DNA from: Spirochaetota bacterium
Lineage (GTDB): Bacteria > Spirochaetota > Spirochaetia > Treponematales > UBA12059
NCBI GenBank assembly: GCA_018262985.1
Contig: JADFDI010000001.1
Span: 1-64,000 of the forward strand
Reading direction: 5' to 3'
Length of the DNA stretch: 64,000 bases
The notes beneath the pieces were generated by a model, which had not been told where the DNA came from, made no database searches, and worked only from the letters and a program-made list of their open reading frames with translations. Of this stretch, positions 9,409 through 20,300 are shown piece by piece. The position numbers and the translations under genes were made by a program. Numbering within the stretch: the stretch's first letter is position 1; the number at the start of each line of letters is the position of its first letter.

Positions 9409-9427
9409 CCGGTTTCGGCGAAACCGG
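9409..9427 (-). promoter_or_regulatory. Hairpin in the helicase mRNA leader
   Basis: Perfect arms CCGGTTTC and GAAACCGG with a 3-nt loop lie about 65 nt upstream of the helicase start, inside the predicted 5' leader. The position is compatible with a structured autoregulatory or cold-sensitive leader; this is inference. Confidence 0.4.
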
Positions 9428-9489
9428 CGATATCTGCGGCCCTCGATTTCCATGTCCCGGAATGCCGGGCGTCGGCCGCGATCGCGTCC

Positions 9490-9518
9490 ATCATACTCCA
9501 AAAAGACTTGCGTGGTAA
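9490..9518 (-). promoter_or_regulatory. Sigma-70 promoter of the DEAD-box helicase gene
   Basis: On the minus strand TTACCA (9513-9518), a 17-bp spacer and TATGAT (9490-9495). It places the start of transcription about 140 nt before the helicase ATG. Confidence 0.6.
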
Positions 9519-9692
9519 GGGCCGGGCGTCGGCAAGGCCCGGCCCGGCGGAATCGTCTGCCCCGGGGAGGAAGAACCATGGGAAAACAGGCGCCGGAGCC
9601 CCGGCTCGCTCCACGTCGACCCGAGGCGGCGGGCCGCGTTTCCCGGCCCGTCGTCCGCCCGCCCCTCGTAGCCGCCCGCGGCCCTTCCCGGC

Positions 9693-9698
9693 TATAGT
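9693..9698 (+). promoter_or_regulatory. -10 element of the ABC-F gene
   Basis: TATAGT ends 9 bp before the ATG at 9708, with no ribosome site between them, as at several other genes here. No clear -35. Confidence 0.5.
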
Positions 9699-9707
9699 GG
9701 CGGCCGC

Positions 9708-11642
<1,935 letters not shown>

Positions 11643-11668
11643 CGGGACCCGCGAAATCGCGGGTCCCG
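11643..11668 (+). terminator. Perfect hairpin right after uup
   Basis: Arms CGGGACCCGCG and CGCGGGTCCCG with loop AAAT start at the base after the stop codon. No T-tract follows, so termination may be weak. The hairpin could also serve the converging Lys-rich gene. Confidence 0.6.
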
Positions 11669-11728
11669 GCGATGTGAGGAACCGATGGGCGGGAACGCTC
11701 CCTCGAAGGGATGCGCCCGCAGGGGATC

Positions 11729-11845
11729 TCAGTCCGCGCTCTCGTGCTTGTGCGCGGCCTTTTCCTTCTTCGCGGCGCGCTTTTCCTTCAGGGTCTTCTG
11801 CGCTTCCTTCTTCGGCTCCTTGGCCTGTTTGCTCTTGTCTTTCAT
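11729..11845 (-). CDS. Lys-rich 38-residue protein
   Basis: A short gene missed by length cut-offs. ATG at 11843-11845 with GGAGG seven bases upstream; stop TGA at 11729. The product MKDKSKQAKEPKKEAQ... is almost all Lys, Glu, Ala and Gln with a C-terminal AHKHESAD. It is strongly charged and likely helical or disordered. A good promoter lies about 110 bp upstream, with two small dyads (GATCCCG/CGGGATC near 11864-11880 and GGGACC/GGTCCC near 11928-11942) in the leader. Function unknown; such peptides often bind nucleic acid or ribosomes. Confidence 0.6.
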   Translation of the reverse strand: MKDKSKQAKEPKKEAQKTLKEKRAAKKEKAAHKHESAD

Positions 11846-11952
11846 TCGACCTCCTTCGGGAAGATCCCGGCACGGGATCGGGGCGGAGGGCGTCGCGGGC
11901 CGGCCGATCCGGCGCGCGGCGCCCGGGACCCGCGGTCCCGTCGTCAGACCCC

Positions 11953-11981
11953 ATTATAGCACCGCCGGAGAGGGCGCGCAA
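11953..11981 (-). promoter_or_regulatory. Strong sigma-70 promoter for the Lys-rich miniprotein
   Basis: On the minus strand TTGCGC (11976-11981), a 17-bp spacer and a perfect TATAAT (11953-11958). It gives a leader of about 100 nt containing two inverted repeats. Confidence 0.75.
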
Positions 11982-12001
11982 ACGACCGGGGACCGGTCCG
12001 C

Positions 12002-13051
12002 TCAGGACGCCCGCGTCGGGCGGGGAAACGCGAGCTCGAAGCGCGTCCCCCTTTCCTGGCGTATCCAGGCGACCTCGCCCTTGAGCTGCTTGGCCAGGAG
12101 CCTGCTCAGCTTGACGCCGAGGCTGCTGGTCGGCACCGAGTCCGGGTCGAAGCCCGGCCCGTCGTCCAGCACCGAGAAGACGTAGGAAGCGCCGCGCCGT
12201 TCGAGCGAGACTTCGAGGCGCGGGTGGCGCGATCGGGGCACCGCGTACTTGATGGCGTTGGTTATCGCCTCCGTGGCGACGAGTCCGAGCGGGCTCGCCA
12301 GGTCCACGCCGAGACGGTCGTCCCCTACGTCCACATGGATTTCGAGCGAGAGGCCCGAACCCGAATCGATCTGGGCGGAGACGAGGGCGGACGCGAGGAT
12401 CCTGAGGTATTCCGCGGGCTCGATGTCGGAAAGGCTCTCGTTCCGGTACAGCAGCTCGTGCACCAGCGATATGGCCTGGATGCGACGGGTCAGGCGTCCG
12501 CTCTCCTCGCGGAAGACGGGGTCGGAGGAGCGGGAGCTCTGGAGCGAGATGATGCTCTTGACGACGCCGAGGTTGTTCTTGACCCGGTGGTGGACTTCCC
12601 GCGCCAGCGTCTCCTTTTCGCGGAGCGTGCGGCGGAGGTCCTCCTCGATGGCGAGGCGGCGGTCGATCTCGGCGTGCAGCTTCCGGTAGTAGTCGGAAAG
12701 GTAGCCGAGCGCCGAGCCGACCAGCACGCCCGAGGCCTCGGCGATCACCTTCGAGGCGGGAGAGAACTCCGGGTGGCCGATGAGGCGGAAGAGGAGGAGG
12801 TTCGCGGGCAGGCCGAGGGCGCCGGCGACGAGGCCTCCCCGGAAGCCCCAGGCGACGGCGGCCGCGATGACCGGGAGGAGCACGAAGTAATTGGAGGAGA
12901 TCTCGAGGCGCCTGCCGGCCAGGAGGACGACGAGGGCGTAGGCGGCGGTGACGGCCGCGACCGAGAGAGCCGGATACCGGACGAAGAGGAAATAGTGGAG
13001 GGCGCCCATCACCCGGTCGAGGGTGGAGAAATCGGTCCGCCGGCGAAGCAT
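12002..13051 (-). CDS. Membrane histidine kinase, HisKA_2 type
   Basis: A 349-residue sensor kinase. The N-terminal half holds about four hydrophobic helices (residues 26-118), with little outside the membrane, so the signal is probably sensed in the bilayer. The H-box REVHHRVKNNLGVVKSIISLQ around His154 is the signature of the HisKA_2/HWE-related kinases. The HATPase domain has N-box EAITNAIKYA and G-box DDGPGFD. The start at 13049-13051 (MLRRRTDFST) lies 8 bp after a -10 element, so the mRNA is probably leaderless. No response regulator is adjacent; it is divergent from an iron alcohol dehydrogenase. The phosphorylation partner is unknown. Confidence 0.88.
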   Translation of the reverse strand: MLRRRTDFSTLDRVMGALHYFLFVRYPALSVAAVTAAYALVVLLAGRRLEISSNYFVLLPVIAAAVAWGFRGGLVAGALGLPANLLLFRLIGHPEFSPASKVIAEASGVLVGSALGYLSDYYRKLHAEIDRRLAIEEDLRRTLREKETLAREVHHRVKNNLGVVKSIISLQSSRSSDPVFREESGRLTRRIQAISLVHELLYRNESLSDIEPAEYLRILASALVSAQIDSGSGLSLEIHVDVGDDRLGVDLASPLGLVATEAITNAIKYAVPRSRHPRLEVSLERRGASYVFSVLDDGPGFDPDSVPTSSLGVKLSRLLAKQLKGEVAWIRQERGTRFELAFPRPTRAS

Positions 13052-13059
13052 TTGCCGGA

Positions 13060-13088
13060 ATAGTAGCGTTCCGGTGGCGCGCGCACAA
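13060..13088 (-). promoter_or_regulatory. Promoter of the histidine kinase gene
   Basis: On the minus strand TTGTGC (13083-13088), a 17-bp spacer and TACTAT (13060-13065), which ends 8 bp before the ATG. It lies back to back with the alcohol dehydrogenase promoter. Confidence 0.6.
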
Positions 13089-13099
13089 CCCGGAGCTCC

Positions 13100-13105
13100 T
13101 ATAAT
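13100..13105 (+). promoter_or_regulatory. -10 element of the alcohol dehydrogenase gene
   Basis: A perfect TATAAT. The leader of about 40 nt holds a small hairpin (GCCCGT, loop TCG, ACGGGC, 13113-13127) and an AGGAGG ribosome site before the ATG at 13149. Confidence 0.6.
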
Positions 13106-13148
13106 CGAAGCGTGCCCGTTCGACGGGCGGACCAGGAGGCCGGGAGCC

Positions 13149-14333
13149 ATGCAGTCTTCGTTCACCTTCCGCAGTCCCACGAGGATCGTTTTCGGCGAAG
13201 GCTCGGTCGACGCGCTCGGCGCCGAGCTGCGCGCCCTCGGCGCGACGCGCGTCCTGCTCGTCACCGGCTCCTCCCACACCATAGGCAGCGAGGGTTTCCG
13301 GCGCGCGCGGGCATCCGCCGCCTCGGCCGGCGTCGCCGTCGAGGTGTTCTCCGGCGTCACGTCCGATCCTCCCGTGCCGATCATCGAAGCGTGCTCCGCC
13401 GCCATAGCCGCGAGCGGCGCGGACGCCGTGGTCGCCTACGGCGGCGGCAGCCCGATCGACTGCGCCAAGGCGGCCTGCCTGCACGCCGCGGACGCTCGGC
13501 TTCCGGGCGCCGCCCATCCGGACGCCGCGTGGGGCGATTACGTCCACGGCCGGATCAAGGCGGAGCGGACCGGACCGCCCCTCGTGGCCATTCCCACCAC
13601 CGCGGGCTCCGGTTCCGAGACGAGTTCCGCCGCGGTCACCACCGACCTCGTGGCGCGCCGCAAGATCGGCATGTCGGACGAGCGCTTCTTTCCCAGGCTC
13701 GCCCTGGTCGATCCGCGGCTGCAGGCAAGCATGCCCCCCGCGCTGACCGCGGCCACGGGCATGGACGCGATGACGCACGCGATCGAATCGCTCGCGTCGC
13801 GGAACGCCAACGCCCTGTCGGCGGCCATCGCGCTCGAGTCCGCCCGCCTGGTCGGCGCGAACCTGGCGCGCGCCTTCGCCGACGGCTCGGACGCCGAGGC
13901 GCGCTCCGGCACGGCACTCGGCGCGGCCATCGCGGGCATCGCCTTCAGCCAATCGGGCCTCGGCATGGTCCACGGCTTCGCGCACCCCGTCGGGGCGCTC
14001 GCGGGCGCCGCCCACGGCCTGGCGAACGCGGTCATGCTGCCGTACGTGATGGAAGCCTGCATCGAGGCGACGCCCGGACCCTACGCCCGCCTGGCCTCCG
14101 CCTTCGGCCTCGTCCCGACGGGAGACGAGGACCTCGACGCCCGCGCCGCGCTCGCCTTCGTCCGGGAGCTTTCGAAAACGCTCGGCATACCGCGCCGGCT
14201 CAGGGACGCGGGCGTCGACCGCGAGCTCCTGCCGGCCATCCTGGCCGACGCGCTCTCGTACCGCAACCGCGCCGCGAGCCCGCGCGCCTTCACGGACGCG
14301 GAGCTCCACGCCCTGCTCGAGTCCGCGTGGTGA
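13149..14333 (+). CDS. Iron-containing alcohol dehydrogenase
   Basis: A 394-residue member of the group III, metal-dependent alcohol dehydrogenases. It has the dinucleotide-binding block GGGSPIDCAKAA, the TTAGSGSE motif and the metal site built from ALVDPRL, MTHAIES and HGFAHPVGALAGAAHGLAN (one Asp and three His). These enzymes interconvert alcohols and aldehydes with NAD(P)H, typically in fermentation or diol metabolism; the exact substrate is not readable. ATG 13149 follows AGGAGG with suitable spacing, whereas the longer open frame from 13023 crosses the promoter. It appears to be transcribed alone. Confidence 0.92.
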   Translation: MQSSFTFRSPTRIVFGEGSVDALGAELRALGATRVLLVTGSSHTIGSEGFRRARASAASAGVAVEVFSGVTSDPPVPIIEACSAAIAASGADAVVAYGGGSPIDCAKAACLHAADARLPGAAHPDAAWGDYVHGRIKAERTGPPLVAIPTTAGSGSETSSAAVTTDLVARRKIGMSDERFFPRLALVDPRLQASMPPALTAATGMDAMTHAIESLASRNANALSAAIALESARLVGANLARAFADGSDAEARSGTALGAAIAGIAFSQSGLGMVHGFAHPVGALAGAAHGLANAVMLPYVMEACIEATPGPYARLASAFGLVPTGDEDLDARAALAFVRELSKTLGIPRRLRDAGVDRELLPAILADALSYRNRAASPRAFTDAELHALLESAW

Positions 14334-14383
14334 GTCCCCGGCGCGGAGCGGCGGTCGAACCGGACGTCGCGGATCGATCGCGC

Positions 14384-14426
14384 TATGATGAGTGGACGCG
14401 CCGCCTCGAACGCGGCGCGACGGAGG
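14384..14426 (+). promoter_or_regulatory. -10 element, leader hairpin and ribosome site
   Basis: TATGAT at 14384-14389, then a hairpin CGCGCCGC/GCGGCGCG (14397-14419), then CGGAGG (14421-14426) before the ATG at 14434. The hairpin directly abuts the ribosome site and could modulate translation. Confidence 0.45.
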
Positions 14427-14433
14427 CTTTTCC

Positions 14434-14838
14434 ATGAAGAGAATCGTGGCCGTCGCCTGCCTGGTCCTGTCGGTCGCCGCGCTCGCCGCCGAGGGCTACA
14501 AGGCGCCCGTGGTCGTAAAGGAGATGGGCTTCAGCGCGAAGCTCGAAGGCGGCAAGGTGTTGTTCGCCTGGAAGCAGTATCTGCGCGACGACCTCAAGTA
14601 CTACAAGCTGGTCAAGTCGAAGACCAACCCGAATCCGGTCTACCCCGAGGACGGCTACATTTTCGTCGGCGACCGCGAGGCGCGCGGCTGGGTGGAGGAG
14701 AAGCCCGAGGCCGGCGTCTGGTACTACCGCCTTTGCATCATCACGACCGGAGGGGAGCGCTGGGTCAGCCCCGTCGTCAAGATCGAGGTCTCGGCCAAAT
14801 CCTCCGGCGTTCCCACGTCGAAGGACTTCGGGGACTAA
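14434..14838 (+). CDS. Small secreted fibronectin-III-like protein
   Basis: A 134-residue protein with a clear Sec signal peptide (MKRIVAVACLVLSVAALAA). A single beta-sandwich-like domain follows, with patterns seen in fibronectin-III folds: KVLFAWKQY, LKYYKLVKSKTNPNPVYPED, and WYYRLCIITTGG. No catalytic residues are evident. It probably acts in the periplasm or at the surface as a binding module. ATG 14434 has an upstream CGGAGG; the same frame can be read from 14392, but that part overlaps the leader hairpin. Function unknown. Confidence 0.7.
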   Translation: MKRIVAVACLVLSVAALAAEGYKAPVVVKEMGFSAKLEGGKVLFAWKQYLRDDLKYYKLVKSKTNPNPVYPEDGYIFVGDREARGWVEEKPEAGVWYYRLCIITTGGERWVSPVVKIEVSAKSSGVPTSKDFGD

Positions 14839-14919
14839 GCGGGTCGGACGGAAACCAGGGCTTTTCCTGAGCGGGCTTATCGGATAAAATATGGGCGATC
14901 AAACCCGAAGGAGCGTGCC

Positions 14920-15060
14920 GTGACCGTCCGCAAGAGCCTCCCCGCCTTCCTCGTCGCCCTTTCCCTCGTCTTCGTCCTGTCCTGCAAGACCGCGCCCGAG
15001 CCGGAGCCCGTTCCCGCGCCCGACGCGGAAACCGCGGCCAGCGAGCCCTGGGAGGGCTGA
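14920..15060 (+). CDS. Small lipoprotein (46 residues)
   Basis: A short gene missed by length cut-offs. GTG at 14920 follows GAAGGAG at good distance. TAAAAT at 14885-14890 could be its -10. The product has a hydrophobic N-terminus ending in the lipobox VLSC, then a short acidic Pro-rich tail (TAPEPEPVPAPDAE...). It is likely a tiny envelope lipoprotein in the style of entericidins. The gene ends before a clear terminator, which supports it as a real transcript. Confidence 0.65.
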   Translation: MTVRKSLPAFLVALSLVFVLSCKTAPEPEPVPAPDAETAASEPWEG

Positions 15061-15099
15061 GGACGACCGAGACCCGCGCGTTCCGATGGAACGCGGACG

Positions 15100-15130
15100 C
15101 GCCGCCCGGCACTCCGGGCGGCGTCTTCAT
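15100..15130 (+). terminator. Intrinsic terminator after the small lipoprotein
   Basis: Arms CGCCGCCCGG and CCGGGCGGCG with loop CACT, followed by TCTTCATTT. It separates this gene from the surface-protein cassette. Confidence 0.75.
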
Positions 15131-15178
15131 TTCCAGGGGCCGGGACGTTAATTTTTCTTGTCCGGCGCGTTACTTTCC

Positions 15179-15209
15179 ATAGAAAAACGAACCTCCGCGG
15201 TATAGACTC
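15179..15209 (+). promoter_or_regulatory. Conserved promoter block of cassette 1
   Basis: ATAGAAA, 16 bp, then ATAGACTC, 38 bp before the ATG at 15247. The same arrangement, ATAGAAA-N16-ATAGAATC, stands before cassette 2 at 21444-21474, and short similarity continues upstream (GTTACTTTCC versus GTCACCTCCC). It may combine promoter and regulator site. Confidence 0.5.
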
Positions 15210-15246
15210 GTCGTATATCCCGACAAGTCGAGTGAGGAGGGTCGTC

Positions 15247-17313
15247 ATGTCACGACCGCGTTTCCTCGCACCGGCGCTCATCGCAGGCGCGTCCATCCTT
15301 TTCGCCAGTCAGCTCGCGGCCCAGGCCAGTTCCGACCTGCAGCTCTCCCTGGTTCCGACCGTGGCGGTGCCCATCGGCCCGACCCTCGAGGACGGGTTGC
15401 CCTTCTACGGCATCGGCGGCGGCGGAGGCCTCGAGGGCGAGCTCGTGCCGGGTTTCCTCCCCTTCACCATGCTGCGTTTCGGCGTCGACGCCGAGCTTTT
15501 GCCGATCAACCGTTCCGAGGGGGGACTTACCCTCGTCGCGGCGGGCGGCGGCCTCGGGGCGAGGCTCCGCGCGGGCGCCCGCTTCACCTTCAAGGCCTGG
15601 GGCGGCGGCGGCATCTACATGGGCATGGTCGAAGCGGGAACGGTGCGGAATCCCTTCTGGGAAGCCGGCGCCGGCATCGGCCTCAGGCTCGGACCGACCC
15701 TCGAACTGACTCTGGGCGGCCGCTACCGCGACTTCCTCACGCCGACGGGCAGCCTTTACCGCGGCGTATCGATCGCGGCGGGGGTCGGCTACGACCTCGC
15801 TGGCGCGCGGAAGGGCGGCTCGATACGGATGGAGCCGTCGCTGCGTCCCATCTTCCCCCTCTTCTACACCTGGTACGACGACAATCCCGCGGGAGAGCTG
15901 GTGCTTCGCAACGACGAGTCGTCGCCGCTCGAGAAGGTCAAGGTCAGCTTCGAGGTGAAGCAGTACATGGACGGCCCGCGCGTCTGCGCCGAACTGCCCC
16001 GCCTCGCGCCGGGCGCCTCGGCCTCGGTGCCGGTCTTCGCCCTGTTCAACGACCAGATCTTCCGCGTGACGGAAGGCACCAAGAGCGCCGGCGAGATCGT
16101 CGTGGAGTACTTCTACCTCGGCTCGGCCCGCACGGCGCGCTACCCGGTCACGGTGACGGTGAACAACCGCAACGCCATGACCTGGGACGACGACCGCAAG
16201 GCGGCCGCCTTCGTGGCCGCGAAGAATCCGCTCGTGCTCGCGTTCTCCAAGAGCGTCGCCTCCGCCGCCCGGCGCACGGGCTCGGGCACCGCCACCACCG
16301 AGATCCGCACCGCCCTCGGCCTGCTCGAGGCCTTGCGCGTGCACGGGCTCGGCTACGTGGTCGACCCCGCGACGCCCTACGAGAAACTGGCCGAGAGCGA
16401 CACCGCCGTCGACTTCCTCCAGTTCCCGCAGCAGACCCTGGCCTACAAGGCCGGCGACTGCGACGACCTCTCGGTGCTCTACGCCGCCCTGCTCGAGGCC
16501 GCGGGCATCCGCTCGGCCTTCGTGCTGGTGCCCGGCCACGTCTACGTCGCCTTCGATTCGGGGCTCTCGCCCGACGCGGCGCGCCGGCTGTTCGCGAATC
16601 CCTCCGAATGGGTCGAGCGCGAGGGGACGGCGTGGATCCCCGTCGAGGTGACCCTGGTCGCCGACGGCTTCCTCAAGTCCTGGCGCACCGGCGCCCGCGA
16701 GTGGCGGGAGGCCGAGCGCGACGCCACGCTCGCCTTCTTCGAGACGCGCAAGGCCTGGGAGCTCTACGAGCCCGTCGGCATCGCCGACGAGGGCGTGGCG
16801 GTGATGCTGCCGGATTCCGCCAGGGTGCAGGCCGCGTACGAGGCCGAGCTCGCGCGCTTCGTGTCCGACCAGACGAGCGGGCGCATCGCCGCGCTCACCG
16901 CCGCCATCGGCTCGGGCGGCGGCTCCGAGGTCGACCTGAACCGGCTCGGCATCCTTTACGCCCAGTTCGGCCAGTACGACGAGGCCGAGGCCCGCTTCGT
17001 CGAGGCGCTCGGACGCCGCGAGAACCTCGCCTCGCTCGTCAACCTCGGAAACATTTCCTACCTTCGGGACGAAAGCCGCGAGGCCGTCGGCTGGTACGAG
17101 CGCGCGCTCAAGCTATCGCCCGAGAGCGGCGTCGCCCTGCTCGGCCTCGCCCGCGCCCTCTACGAGCTCGAGGACTTCAGCGCCCTCGAATCCGCCGTCG
17201 CCAAGCTCAAGGCGGTCAGCCCCGAGCTGGCGGCCAGGCTCGAACTGCCCGGCGCCTCGACCGCGCGCGCCTCCGACGCCGCCGAGAAGGAGATCGACAC
17301 ATGGACCGAATGA
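15247..17313 (+). CDS. Secreted transglutaminase-like/TPR protein, cassette 1
   Basis: A 688-residue envelope protein. After a signal peptide (ending near SQLAAQA), residues about 30-190 alternate Gly-rich amphipathic strands like a small beta-barrel. A beta-rich middle domain follows. Next comes a transglutaminase-like core with Cys405 in AGDCDDLSVLYAALLEAAGI and His431 in VPGHVYVAFD. The end carries about three TPR units from LNRLGILYAQFGQYDEAEA onward. The fold could cleave or crosslink peptides or amides, or be a non-catalytic binder. ATG 15247 follows GAGGAGGG. Its C-terminal codons contain the ribosome site of the next gene and the two overlap by 13 bp, implying coupled synthesis. About 75% identical by eye to the protein at 21510-23564. 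Confidence 0.82.
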   Translation: MSRPRFLAPALIAGASILFASQLAAQASSDLQLSLVPTVAVPIGPTLEDGLPFYGIGGGGGLEGELVPGFLPFTMLRFGVDAELLPINRSEGGLTLVAAGGGLGARLRAGARFTFKAWGGGGIYMGMVEAGTVRNPFWEAGAGIGLRLGPTLELTLGGRYRDFLTPTGSLYRGVSIAAGVGYDLAGARKGGSIRMEPSLRPIFPLFYTWYDDNPAGELVLRNDESSPLEKVKVSFEVKQYMDGPRVCAELPRLAPGASASVPVFALFNDQIFRVTEGTKSAGEIVVEYFYLGSARTARYPVTVTVNNRNAMTWDDDRKAAAFVAAKNPLVLAFSKSVASAARRTGSGTATTEIRTALGLLEALRVHGLGYVVDPATPYEKLAESDTAVDFLQFPQQTLAYKAGDCDDLSVLYAALLEAAGIRSAFVLVPGHVYVAFDSGLSPDAARRLFANPSEWVEREGTAWIPVEVTLVADGFLKSWRTGAREWREAERDATLAFFETRKAWELYEPVGIADEGVAVMLPDSARVQAAYEAELARFVSDQTSGRIAALTAAIGSGGGSEVDLNRLGILYAQFGQYDEAEARFVEALGRRENLASLVNLGNISYLRDESREAVGWYERALKLSPESGVALLGLARALYELEDFSALESAVAKLKAVSPELAARLELPGASTARASDAAEKEIDTWTE

Positions 17314-20300
17314 AGCGTCCCGCCCGCCGCGCCGCCAGCGTCCTCGTCCTCCTCGCGCTCGCGACCACCTGCTCCAACCCCATCGACATCGTCTCCGAGG
17401 TCCAGCGCGAGGTGATGCTGGCGAACGACCGGTTTTTGGAGGTGACCGGGGTCTACCCGGCGCGCGACGCGGCCTCGGTCAACCCGTCCGAATCCATCCG
17501 CGTCACCTTTGACCGGCTGGTCGACGCGGCGACCATCGAGGGCAACGTCGCGGTGCGGTACAGCGACACCGACAACCTGATCGACGAGGACTGGGGCGTC
17601 GAATTCTCGGAGGCGACGCGCACGCTCACCATAACGCCGTACCCCTTCCTGCAGAACGGCAAGACGGTGGTCGTGGAGCTGCTCGGCGGCCTGCGCGCCC
17701 TGGACGGTACGGAATTGGCGGATCCCGTCTCGTTCATGTTCACCACGAACAACGAGGTGTCCTTCAGCTTCGCGTTCTGGGACGGCGGCCAGCGGCTCGC
17801 CTACGCGAACGCGGCGCTCGCGGCCGCCCGCGGCGACGAGGTCGTGCCGGCGCAAATCACGTGCACCAGTTCCGGAAACCATCTTTACTATTACATTTCA
17901 TCCGCGGCCCCGAACAGCTCGGACGTGCCCTGGGGCAGTTTCGCCGCCTGGCCGCAGCTGACGGACCCGACCACCCTGGTCGAGACTTTGTCGATTCCCG
18001 CGGACGGCGCGATAACCTACTACCTCTGGGTCTACGACGCGAACGCGGGCGAGCCCCTGATAACGACGGCCAAGCCCGCGACCATCCTCGTGGACCGCAC
18101 GCTCCCCGCCTTCGAACTCGGCGCGACCATAAACGCGAACGCGGCCCGAACCCTCGCCCCCGCGGTGACCGAGTCGGGCAGCGGCATCGCCTCCTACGCC
18201 TGGAGCGGCACCGACCTTTCCTTCTCCGCGCCCGCCGCCGCTTCCAGCGTCGTCAGCTCGACCGTCCAGGGCGAGCACCTGGTCACGTTCGAGGTTACGG
18301 ATCGCGCCGGGAACGTAGGGTCCGACACCGTGTCCTTCGTGTGGGACACCATCGCCCCCGATCCGCCCACCGCGCCGGATCTCGACGCGGCCGACGACTC
18401 GGGCTGGTTCCAGGACGATGACCTCACGAACGCCTCCGATACGCTCACCCTGTCGGGAAGCGCCGAGGCCGGCGCCGCCATAGACATCATCTTGAACGGC
18501 GCGACCATCGCGAGCGCGATCGCGGACGGCGCGGGCGCATGGAGCGTCGATCTGCCCGAAATGGACGACGGCGCGGCGTCGCTCGGCGCGACGGCGACCG
18601 ACGCCGCGGGCAACGCGAGCGCGGCCTCCGGAGCCCTGACGCTCGTCGTCGACACGTACTGCCCGGCGCCTCGCGACCTCGAGCTGGCGGACGATTTCGA
18701 CACGCGCTACTCCACCGACAACATCACCAATCTCTCGACCGGCCTTTCGATCATCGGGTCGGTCGACGAGCCCGGCTCGCGGATCACATTGTCGACCTCC
18801 ACCGAGACGCTCGGCACGGCGGACTCCGACGGCGCCGGAGCGTGGTCCGTAACGGGTCTCGACCGCTCCGAAGGCACCCATGCGATCTTCGCGACCGCGG
18901 AGGATCCAGCCGGCAACGCGAGCGCTTCTTCGTCCGTCATGACCCTTATCGTGGACCAGACGCCGCCCGTCGTCGCGCTCGGCGCGGACTTCTACGCGCG
19001 CTCCGGCTACCAGGACTCGGTTACGGCTGGCGTCACCGAAGCGAACGGATACACGCTCGAATGGCTCCGCGATTCCGGCGTCGGCGTAACCTTCACGCAA
19101 TCGACATCCGCGACCACGGGCTTCTCGGCATCGTCCGACGGGCCCGCGGTCCTGCGCTGCGCGGTCATGGACTACGCGGGCAACACGGGCGACGACTCCG
19201 TTTCTATGACCTGGGACGCAACCGCGCCGAGCGCGGGCGCCTGGCGCGTGGACGGGGCCGCCGCGTACGCGTTGACGGCGGGCGTGACCCTCGCGCCGGT
19301 GGTGGATCCGACGGATGCCACGAGCGGCGTCTACCAGATGCAGTTCTCCAACAACGGGACGCTGTGGTCCGCCTGGGAGGAGTACTCCTCCTCGAAGGCC
19401 TGGAATCTCGTCACCGGCGAGGGCGGCACCACGACGGAAGGCGCGCGGACCGTGCGCTTCCGCGTCAGGGACCGCGCCCTGAACGTGTCCGCGACCGTGG
19501 ACGATTCCATCATCTACGACGCCACGGCGCCGACGAGCGGCGCGTGGTACGTCAACGCGGGGAACCCGACCTACACCAACTCCGCCGTCGTCAACATCGT
19601 AGCCGCCACGGCGCCCGCGGACTCGGGCTCCGGCATCGCGCAGATCCGCTTCTCCAACGACGGCGGTACGACGTGGTCCGCGTGGGAAGCCTACGGAACC
19701 CCGAAGGCCTGGGATCTCCAGACCGGAGCGGGCGGCTCGGCGACCCAGGGGACGCGGGCCGTCGCCGTGCAGGTGATGGACGGCGCCGGCAGAACCTCAG
19801 CCCCCGCTTCGGATACGATAGTCTACGACTACACCGCGCCGAGCCCCGGCGCCTGGCAGATCAGCGGCACGACCGCCTACACGAACGCCGCCTCCCACAC
19901 GGTCGCCAAGTCCACCGATCCGGGCGACGCGTACAGCGGCGTCGTCGCTCAGTGCTTCTCGAACGACAACTCGAGCTGGACCGCCTGGGAAGCCTACACG
20001 GGCTCCAAGGTCGCGTGGAACCTGACGAGCGGCTACGGCGGCACCACCGCCCAGGGCACCAAGTACGTCTACGTCAAGGTGCGGGACGGGGCCGGCAACG
20101 AATCCGCGGCGACGAGCGACTCGATCGTGTACGACACCGTCGCCCCGACCGTGGACGCGGTGACCAACACCTACTCCGGCTCGAGCCAGTCCTACCTCAA
20201 GTCGGGCACCTACACCTTCACGGCCGCCGTCACCAACACCGGAACGGGGACCATCGCGCCGGTAGCGGACGTCAAGTTCTACCGGGACAGCGCCTCCACC

